From Thinopyrum elongatum (lineage: Eukaryota; Streptophyta; Magnoliopsida; Poales; Poaceae), in NCBI GenBank assembly GCA_011799875.1, contig CM022299.1:209318070-209382069 (forward strand): a stretch of 64,000 nucleotides of DNA. The letters are read 5' to 3'. Below the pieces are notes generated by a model. The model was not told where the DNA came from and did not search any database. It saw only the letters and a list, made by a program, of their open reading frames with translations. The translations under genes were made by a program, and so were the position numbers. Shown in pieces: positions 56,258 to 64,000 of this stretch; position 1 is the stretch's first letter; the number at the start of each line of letters is the position of its first letter.

Positions 56258-59200
56258 TTATGGGTAGAACTTGCGAAGATGTTCGATATTCCAGGAGTTG
56301 CTCACTGGAACACCATCTTCGGTCTCCAGGCGGACAGTGCCGGGCCTGGTGACTCGTACTACCCGATAAGGGCCTTCCCACTTTGGCGTCAACTTGTTTG
56401 AATTCTTGGCGGACTGAATCCGTCGAAGAACAAGGTCGCCTTCCTCAAGACTTCGGGCATGAACTTTGCGGCTATGGTAGCGGCGCAAAGCTTGCTGGTA
56501 GCGTGCAGCTCGCACAGCAGCCTAAAGACGATTCTCCTCAAGGAGCACAGCGTCATCTTGCCGCAGTTGCTCTTGCTCAAGCTCATCATAAGCGAGCACT
56601 CGAGGTGATCCGTATATGAGTTCCATGGGGAGAACTGCTTCCGCTCCGTAGACCAGAGCGAAGGGTGTCTGGCCGGTGGCTCGATTTGGTGTTGTTCTGA
56701 TTGACCAAAGAACCGCCGGCAACTCATCAATCCAGCGTCTTCCGCACTTTCTCAGCCTGTCAAAGGTTCTGGTCCTGAGACCGCGCAGCACTTCAGCATT
56801 AGCCCTCTCCGCTTGGCTGTTGCTTCTCGGGTGAGCAACAGAGGCAAAACAAATTTTGCCGCCAAGGTCTTGGACATACTGCATGAAGGTGCGACTTGTG
56901 AATTGCGTGTCGTTGTCGGTGATGATCCTGTTGGGCACACCGAAACGGCAAACTATCCCTTTAAAGAACTTGACGGTTGATTGTGCTGTCACCTTCCTCA
57001 CCGCTTCCACCTCCGGCCACTTTGTGAACTTGTCGATCGCAACGTACAAGTACTCAAAGCCCCCGGTAGCACGGGGGAAGGGGCCCAGTATGTCGAGCCC
57101 CCAGACCGAAAATGGCCAGGAGAGAGGGATCGTCTGAAGAGCTTGAGCTGGCTGATGTGATTTCTTCGAATGAAACTGGCACGCTTCACACTTGGTTACT
57201 AGTGCAGTTGCATCCTGGATAGCGGTGGGCCAAAAGAAACCTTGCCGGAATGCTTTCCCGACAAGTGCTCTTGATCCTATGTGAGAGCCATATATGCCTC
57301 CATGTATCTCTGCCAACAGCTCTAGTCCATCCTCCCGAGGAATACACTTCAATTTCACACCGTTTGGTCTCTTTCTGTACAGGACGTCATCGACGAACTT
57401 GTACATAACAGACCGACGGGCTACTTTTTCCGCCTCTTCTTGTTCCTCAGGGAGTTCTCCTGTCTGAAGGAAATGGACAATGTGCTGTGCCCATGCTGGA
57501 GCCTGAGGCTCGACAGCTAGGACTAAAGGCATCTCTTCCGCCAGGGGAACATTTGTCTCGATAGCGAAAGCGTGAGGTTCCGCCGGAGCCTGTCGTTCCC
57601 CGGCAGGCTTGTCGCTGATCCCGGCAAGTTCCTTGCCGGTGGCTCCAGGGAGCTCTGCCGGAAAGTACTGTCCAGAATTCAACTTTCTTCTCTTTTCTTG
57701 CCGCATTGATGGCGCCATAGATGGTTGAGTCAAATGGAGCACAAAAGTTCCTGGTTCCACAGGCAACTTGAGGGCAGCGCGCTTTGACAGGTCGTCAGTA
57801 ATATTGTTTTCGGCACGAGGAATGTGCTTCATTTGCAGACCGTCAAAGCGCTCTTCCATTTTTCTCACTTCATCCACGTAAGCTTGCATCAATGGACTCT
57901 GATAATTCTTGTTAACTTGCCTGACAACAAGCTGCGAATCGCCTCTGATGACGAGCTTGTTGATACCAAGGTCTGCCGCGATCCTGAGACCGGCAAGCAG
58001 GCCCTCGTATTCCGCAGTGTTGTTTGTCGAACTCTCCCGGGGAAAATGCATCTGGATTACATACTTGAGGTGCTCTTCGGTGGGTGCGACAAGCAGCACG
58101 CCAGCACCGGCGCCTTGCAGCGAGAAAGCCCCGTCAAAGTACATCACCCACTCTTGATCAATTTCCTTGCCGGGGAGATTCGTTTCTCGAACCTCTTCGT
58201 CTGGCATTGGGGTCCATTCCGCAATGAACTCTGCCAAGGCCCTGCTCTGAATTGTCGAAGTGCTTTCAAACTTGAGACCAAAGCTCGATAACTCCAACGC
58301 CCACTCCACAATCCTGCCGGTTGCTTCTGGATTTCGCAAAATCCGTTGCAACGGAAAGCGAGTGACGACGGTGATTTCATGTGCTTGAAAATAATGGCGC
58401 AGCTTCCTCGAGGCCATAAGGAGGCCGAAGAGCAACTTCTGCACGCCAGAATATCTTGACCTAGCTCCTTGCAAAAGAGAGCTAACAAAATAAACTGGAC
58501 GCTGCACCACCTTTTTCTTTTGCACTGGTTCTTCTGACTGCGCAGATCCTGTCTTGCCGGGATCAACCCTTGTCGGGGAAGATCCCGCCGCGTCGCTTGG
58601 CGGTCCTGCCGCTGGTGTTGCCTCCTCATTAGCTTCTCTCTGCACCACTAACGCAGCACTAACCACTTGATTTTTCGCTGCTAGATATAGCAGCAACGGC
58701 TCTTGTGGTTTAGGCGCGACTAGTGTCGGCGGAGAAGAACGGTATTTCTTCAAATCTTGCAGTGCAGCCTCCGCTTCCGGAGTCCATTTCATTGGACCTG
58801 CCTTCTTCAAAATTTTGAAAAAGGGCAGGGCGTGCTCAGCAGATTTGGAAATAAACCTGCTTAGGGCAGCAACACAGCCGGCAAGATGACATACATCCTT
58901 GATGCGCCTTGGCGCTTCAATCTGCTCAATAGCTTTGATCTTGTCGGGGTTCGCTTCGATCCCCCGTTGAGATACAAAGAATCCGAGAAGCTTTCCAGAA
59001 GGAACACCAAACACGCACTTCCCAGGATTGAGCTTTAAGTTGATCTTGTGCAGATTTGCAAATGTTTCTTCTAGATCTTGTATGAGCGTCGCCTTGTCCT
59101 TGGTTTTGACCACTATGTCATCCATGTATGCCTCCATATTTCTATGGAGCTGAGGTTCAAAACCAATTTGGACCGCTCTTGCAAATGTAGAACCAGCACT

Positions 59201-59709
59201 TTTCAACCCAAAAGGCATTCGTATAAACAATACGTACCACATGGGGTGATAAATGCGGTCTTTTCTTCATCTTCTTTTGCCATGAAGATCTGATGATACC
59301 CTGAGTAGGCATCAAGGAACGACAGTAGATCACAACCAGCAGTGGAGTCCATAATCTTGTCAATGCGCGGCAAGGGAAAAGGATCTTTTGGACAGGCTTT
59401 ATTGATATCTGTATAATCAATACACAGCCTCCATTTCCCATTCGCCTTGCGCACTACAACCGGATTGGCCAACCAGGTTGGGTGAAGCACTCCTCTGACC
59501 AATCCTACCGCTTCCAGCTTCCTGATTTCTTCGGCAATGAATTCTTGCCGCTCCAAGGCTTGCTTCCTGACCTTCTACTTGACGAGCCGCGCGTGAGGAC
59601 AGACATCAAGGTGGTGCTCAATTACCTCCCTGGGAACACCGGGGATGTCAGACGGTTGCCATGCAAACACGTCGGCATTCGCTCGCAGGAAGGCAATGAG
59701 CGCGCTTTC
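56258..59709 (-). pseudogene. pol of second Tat-type element: RT, RNase H, integrase
   Basis: Reading leftward: RT begins with VFAWQPSDIPGVP and has WRLCIDYTDINKACPKDPFPLPRID, then SFLDAYSGYHQI. A one-base frame change near 59225 follows. The next frame has RMPFGLKSAG and the active site AYMDDIVV. A Ty3-type RNase H region follows, then a second RNase H (YFDGAF, NNTAEYEGLLAGL, GDSQLVVRQV). The integrase has a zinc-binding region (HGGIYGSHIG, CEACQFH), the catalytic core (WGLDILGPF, ITDNDTQFTS, QAERANAEVL) and a C-terminal domain (KLTPKWEGPYRVV) ending at 56258. TAG codons at 59575 and 56522, and one at the protease border (59710), interrupt it. These enzymes copy RNA into DNA and integrate it; this copy cannot make them whole. 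Confidence 0.9.
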
Positions 59710-61212
59710 CTATTTGTCATCTAGGGTGGAACTTATGGTGAAAGTTCCTCCCGTTCCATCCTCCCTGACGGGCACCTTCTTGGTCTCTGGTGGAGCAGCC
59801 TTGGATTTCTTGTTCTTGCCGGTGGAACTCTCTGGTGCGTCCTCAACGGAAGCACAGCACTCCGAGGAGGTGCGCTTGCCGGAGTTCGCGCCAAGATTCC
59901 TGCCGGTCTTCTTCTTCCCCCCGGGAGTTCCAGCGGTAGGAGCAGATGCCTTGACGGCAGGTGCTGCAACTGCTTCCCGGTAGAGTTGGTCGGCACAGAT
60001 GAGCGCATCCTTTTTGTCGGAGTGGATAGTGATGACACTCAACGGCCCGGGCATCTTCAACACATTATACGCGTAGTGTGCTGCCGCCATAAACTTAGCC
60101 AGCGCTGGGCGGCCAAGGATCCCATTGTATGACATAGGAATCTTGGCGACATCAAACACCACCTTCTTTGTCCTGTAGTTGAGCTCGCTACCAAATGTCA
60201 CCGGTAGCATAATCTTGCCTTTTGGCTGGGTCCTTCCTGGATTGACCCCTTGAAACGTGCCCGTTTCCTCGAGATCTTCATCAGGAATTTGGAGCCTCTT
60301 GAGCACGTCCGGCGAGATTAGGTTCAGTCCGGCCCCACCGTCAACTAGCATTTTCGTCACCTTGAGGTTGCGGATTGTCGGTGAGACCAACAATGGCAAG
60401 CACCCGACCGCGGTTGTACGATCAGGGTGATCCTCGGCGTAAAAAATGATAGGCGTGTTGGACCACTTCAGGGGCCTACATGCATCGAACGATGGCTCCG
60501 TTGCATTAACTTCTCGCACCCACTGTTTAAGTCGACGGTGGGAAGAATGCAACGAGGCGCCTCCGTCGATACACATAGCCTCTGTAGCTTTCTGAAATTC
60601 TTGCTCACTAGACTCATCATCTTCTCCATCATCATCATCACCCTCTTCTTTGTCATGGCCTCGAGCGGGCCTCTCCCTCTGTTGCTTGGCCTTTCCGCGG
60701 CGGCCCCCTCGGCCACCGCGCTTCTTGTCGGACCCCTCAGCATCGTCTTGGGCCTTCTCCTTGTCTCGCCTTTCATATTCAGGTCTCTGCTTCTTGACAA
60801 GCTGCTCAACTTGCCGGCAGTTTTGGAGATCGTGGCCCTCGGTGCGATGGATCTTGCAATACTGCTTGCCGGAGCTTTCCGACTTGTCGGCAGCCGCCAA
60901 GGCCTGGCAGGAAGTGCACCCGGCAACTTCCTTGCCGGGGTCGTCAACCTTGGCCATCTTGGCGGTGCCGGGGTTGCCGGATTCCTCGACACCAAGCACG
61001 GCCTTGCCTCTGCGCTTCTTGTTCCGCCGCCGGCCTTTCCTTGGTGGGGTTGCAGCGTCTTCATCTTCTGATTCGCCCCCTGCGCCAACAGCCTCGCCAG
61101 GGAGTTTCCTCCCTTCTTCAGCCCGAGCGCACTTGTCGGCCAAAGCGTAAAGCTCGGCAATACTCCTGACTTTGTTCATCGCCAGCTCTTCCCGCATTTT
61201 GCGGTTACGCAC
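59710..61212 (-). pseudogene. gag C-terminus and aspartic protease of second Tat-type element
   Basis: The frame is 500 residues long. The first part carries the end of the gag domain (MREELAMNKVRSIAELYALADKCARAEEGR) and a basic nucleocapsid with CKIHRTEGHDLQNC, a zinc-knuckle-like motif. A Lys/Arg/Asp-rich linker follows. The protease has the active site MLVDGGAGLNLISPDVL (about residue 290) and the conserved MSYNGILGRPALAKFMAAAHYAYNVLKMPG. A Lys/Pro-rich tail follows. The TAG at 59710 separates it from RT and is probably a mutation, as the same frame continues into recognisable sequence. It is the better preserved counterpart of 9914-10744. Confidence 0.85.
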
Positions 61213-62608
61213 GTTCTAATGAAACGCGCTAACGACAGCGGCAGGGTGAACGTCAGGAATATTGTACTGCACCCGGCTAAATCTCCGGATAAACTTGCGC
61301 AGGGATTCGCCCTCCTTCTGAGGGATGATATGCAAATCACTCTCTTGACCAGGAGCTTGGTGGCCTCCAACAAAGGCGCCAACAAACTGATGGCACAGAT
61401 CTGACCAAGAAGAAATAGAATTCTCCGGCAGATGTATCAACCACGACCTGACATTGGGTTTGAGCACCAATGGGAAGTAGTTGGCAAGTATCTTGTCGTC
61501 TCGGCCCCCGGCAGCCTGCACCGCAATGGTGTAGATGCTCAAGAACTCCGAGGGTGAGTCTTGCCGTCATATTTCTCCGGGACCTCTGGCTTGAAGGTTC
61601 GGGAATTGGGCCACTGGACTTGCCGCAGCTCACGGGTAAACGCTGGAGTACCACCTCATAAGGCAAGTCGCCTGTGTCCCCTGGCGCAGGCTCGTCGATA
61701 GCGGGCCCTGCGCGCTTATCAGATTGATAGCGCGCTTCCCGTCGTTGCTCGATGGTAGTTCGAGCGTCCTCTTTGCTTCGTTCCTGGAGAACTTGACGCT
61801 GGTCGCGGCGCATCCATGGATCGGACGACGCCGTGGAATCATCATCACGGCCATCAGTCCGCCGGATTGTCGACCGCCGCTGGTGTCGTGGAGGGGAGTG
61901 CATCGTGGTCGCACCACCTCTGGTTTTCTCCACATCGGCTCGCGCCGGATCGATGGACCGCCGTTGTGAGGGCCCTGCCTCCTACGGCCCATCTTTGTTG
62001 GCGAAGCCAATGAGGCTCTGGATAGTAGCTCGCCACTCCTCCATCTTCTCCGGAGCAGGAGGGAAATCAAGGAGCAGCTGCGCACGTGCCAAAGCTTCCG
62101 CTGGTGTAGGCGGCGGCGACAGGTGCGAGGTACGTGAGGTGCTCTGACTCCTAACAATGTCAGAAGGAGCACCGTCACGATCATGCGACCGCACGCCACT
62201 TCCGCCGGCAGTTTGTCGTGCATGCTGGGCCTGCGCACCTTGGGATCGATGCGCAGAAGTCTTTTCATGGGGACGCCCTGAACCACCAGTACCATGATAT
62301 TGCTCATCGTACACGACCTGGGAAGGCCGTGACGCTTGCGCCGGCGCGGGAGCCCTAGAAGGCGTCCTTCGATCTCTGGAGTTCGTTGCGCCGCCCATAG
62401 GCAACACAACTCCATCTCTGGATCCAGCGGCGTGTGGGTTGTCGCTGCCACTGCGAACGACGCCGCTCGCCTGGCTTGGATCACCGGAACGTCGTGGAGG
62501 CTCTAAACCTCTTCCTTCTGCATCCACGCCATCACCCGTACGCGAGGGCACAGGCAAAACGGATGTGGATGGTTGCGCCGTTGCGGCACTCTTCTTCTTG
62601 GGTAGCAT
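61213..62608 (-). pseudogene. gag N-terminal and central part of second Tat-type element
   Basis: It begins MLPKKKSAATAQPS at 62608 and is Pro/Ser/Arg-rich with TPAEALARAQLLLDFPP, then a TAG at 61982. The same frame continues in a charged linker to about 61600. After a frame change the retrotransposon gag domain follows (MSIYTIAVQAAGGRDDKILANYFP, VRSWLIHLPENSISSWSDLCHQFVGAF, SLRKFIRRFSRVQYNIPD). A TAG at 61216 separates it from the next piece. Gag forms the virus-like particle in the cytoplasm. Confidence 0.8.
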
Positions 62609-62674
62609 GATGATGAAGATTATGAAGAAACTAAGGCGCTGATCACTGGATCAGGTTCGCACAACCTCAATCCC

Positions 62675-62692
62675 CCTACCTGGCGCGCCAAA
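62675..62692 (-). other. primer-binding site of second Tat-type element
   Basis: On the minus strand TTTGGCGCGCCAGGTAGGGG lies immediately inside the 5' LTR. It is identical to the site in the first Tat-type element although the two LTRs are unrelated in most of their length. Confidence 0.75.
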
Positions 62693-62694
62693 GA

Positions 62695-63534
62695 TGTCGG
62701 CGTGCGACACCTATGGGACCCCAAGGGACCCCTTTACGATTCGGCATGGAGAGAGGTATGCACAAAGAGCAGAACCAACGATCGACGCGGGGCGATTTTA
62801 CCTAGGTTCGGGCTGCTAATCAGCGTAAAACCCTACTCCTGCCTTGTTTTATTATGAGTGTTCTTGAGTCCAGGCTCCAGGAGCGCTTGCGATGAACAGT
62901 ACATTCAAAGAGCAGCTACGCATGCAGAATGGGCCAGAAGATCCTCTTCCCCTGTAGCAGTTGCCTTGGGCCTCCTTTTATACGCTCAAAGGGGTCACCA
63001 CAGTGGCAAAATGTACATACATTGAGGTGTAAAGTAGCTACAGGGTCATCATACCTAACCACTGACCGATTAGGACGAATGCATTTAATGCACCGTGAGG
63101 TGTCCGTTTAGGTGTCCTCACTTTCTTGGGGATGGGAAAAGGGGCCATCCCATCAGCACCGCTTAAGCTCTCCTCCACTGGCGCATCGCCATGCATCCAG
63201 AGAAGGACCTAGAGTGTCAGGCTCGTTGCTGTGCCGAAGCGGTGGCACAGTGGCAGAATCTTGCCGGGCGCCGAATCTTGCCAGGCGCCGAATCTTGCCG
63301 GGCGTGAAATTTTGCTGGGCTTCGTAGGCCACCCCGGCAAGATCTTGCCGGGGAGGCTGGCTTTCGGTCTTCAGCTCTTCTTATCTGTTGATCCTCAGAT
63401 CCTTGACTTGGGTGTTTCTTCGATAACTTGAATTAACCTCCAACTGTTCCCCGACAAGCCTGGCCGCGAGTATGGCTACAACTGCCCGTGCACAAGTTCG
63501 GGGTACTAATGGCCCAATACTTAGTACACCGACA
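62695..63534 (-). repeat. 5' LTR of second Tat-type element
   Basis: Direct repeat of 50214-51053 with a few percent visible differences, concentrated in the first 150 bases and the TCTTGCCGGG repeats. The minus-strand TATA box reads GCGTATAAAAGG near 62976-62987. Confidence 0.92.
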
Positions 63535-64000
63535 TCATGTGTGTTGAGCCTCTCAAGTATGTCAGATGGATCGAGATCTCTGAAGTCAGGGCGTTCTTGG
63601 ATCATCAAGGCCTAGGTGTCAAATGAGCTGTCAAGTGATCTCAATAGCTTCTTCACTATTTCATGCTTGGTGATCTCTGTGGCGCCTAGTGCACGAAGCT
63701 CATTTGTGATATCAGTGAGGCGGTCGAAAGTGAGCTGGACGTTCTCATTGTCATTCCTCTTGAATAGATTGAAGAGATTGTGGAGCACATCTATTCTTGA
63801 GTCTCTCTGGGTTGAGACGCCTTCATTGACCTTGGACAGCCAGTCCCAGACCATCTTCGCAGTTTCCAGAGCACTCACATGGCCATACTGCCCTTTGGTC
63901 AGATGATCACAGATGATGTTCTTGGCGGTCGAGTCCAGTTGCGCAAACCTCTTGACATCAGCAGCGGTGACGCCTTCACCGACTTTGGTAACGCCAGTCT
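63535..64000 (-). pseudogene. copia (Sirevirus-like) gag N-terminal part, runs off right edge
   Basis: Reading leftward from the edge the minus strand gives GVTAADVKRFAQLDSTAKNIICDHLT, MSALETAKMVWDWLSKVNEG, VLHNLFNLFKRNDNENVQLTFDRLTDITNELRALG and EITKHEIVKKLLRSLDSSF. This is the copia gag (UBN2-type) domain. A TAG at 63612 interrupts the frame, which then continues MIQERPDFRDLDPSDILERLN to the insertion at 63534 and resumes in frame at 50213. The 5' LTR and the gag start lie beyond the window. Confidence 0.8.

Larger units (their letters stand above)
50214..63534 (-). mobile_element. Ty3/gypsy LTR retrotransposon, Tat lineage, all domains present but degenerate
   Basis: Two 840-bp LTRs (50214-51053 and 62695-63534), TGTCGGCGTGCG...ACCGACA, with target duplication TCATG (50209-50213 and 63535-63539), define a 13.3-kb element. 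On the minus strand: 5' LTR (right), primer-binding site, gag, protease, RT, RNase H, integrase. On the opposite strand between pol and the 3' LTR lies a four-exon antisense gene (51454-55431). All enzymatic domains can be recognised, but gag-pol is broken by at least five TAG codons and two frame changes. The archaeal-type second RNase H and the antisense gene support the Tat lineage. It is inserted in the gag gene of the copia element. Confidence 0.92.

Overview
The window is a piece of a large, repeat-rich grass genome, most likely Triticeae (wheat, Aegilops or barley type). The reasons are a Caspar-like CACTA terminus, Ty3/gypsy elements of the Tat lineage carrying antisense genes, a Sirevirus (Maximus-like) copia element, Stowaway and Harbinger MITEs, and grass-type F-box genes. 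Family names come from recall of sequence style, not from a search. There are no bacterial-type operons, CRISPR arrays, rRNA genes or recognisable tRNA genes. Most of the DNA is nested transposons; the few host genes are small, partial or broken.

Layout. 1-930: 5' end of a minus-strand host gene of unknown function (TATA box, 5' UTR exon, start of coding exon) running off the left edge. 1299-2034: compound microsatellite and the 3' end of a copia RNase H domain. 2035-16331: a CACTA (Caspar-like) element with a subterminal repeat array and a broken minus-strand ORF, split by a 9.4-kb Tat-type gypsy element (3919-13322, TSD GGGAA). 16332-19879: a 3.5-kb solo LTR (TSD GTATT). 19880-23845: AT-rich, almost gene-free, with a small MITE and a possible first exon near 23.2 kb. 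23846-35381: a DUF295 (KIB-type) F-box pseudogene on the plus strand, split by a 10.1-kb LTR element (24208-34325, TSD AACTG) whose two 4.3-kb LTRs flank only 1.5 kb. 35382-41000: a Harbinger-type MITE, a 102-residue minus-strand gene with a TATA box, and a three-exon F-box/FBD pseudogene. 41955-64000: one minus-strand Sirevirus-like copia element, cut by a 5.6-kb non-autonomous gypsy-like element (43173-48753, TSD ATAGG) and by a 13.3-kb Tat-type gypsy element (50214-63534, TSD TCATG) that retains degenerate gag, protease, RT, RNase H and integrase.

Relations. Every nested insertion except the CACTA element could be closed by matching target-site duplications, so the order of events is readable. 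Both Tat-type elements carry, between pol and the 3' LTR, an intron-containing gene on the strand opposite to gag-pol, with an N-terminal plant-transposon-type domain and a long C-terminal coiled coil. All larger reading frames are damaged. Of 16 in-frame stops I could place inside recognisable proteins, 14 are TAG.
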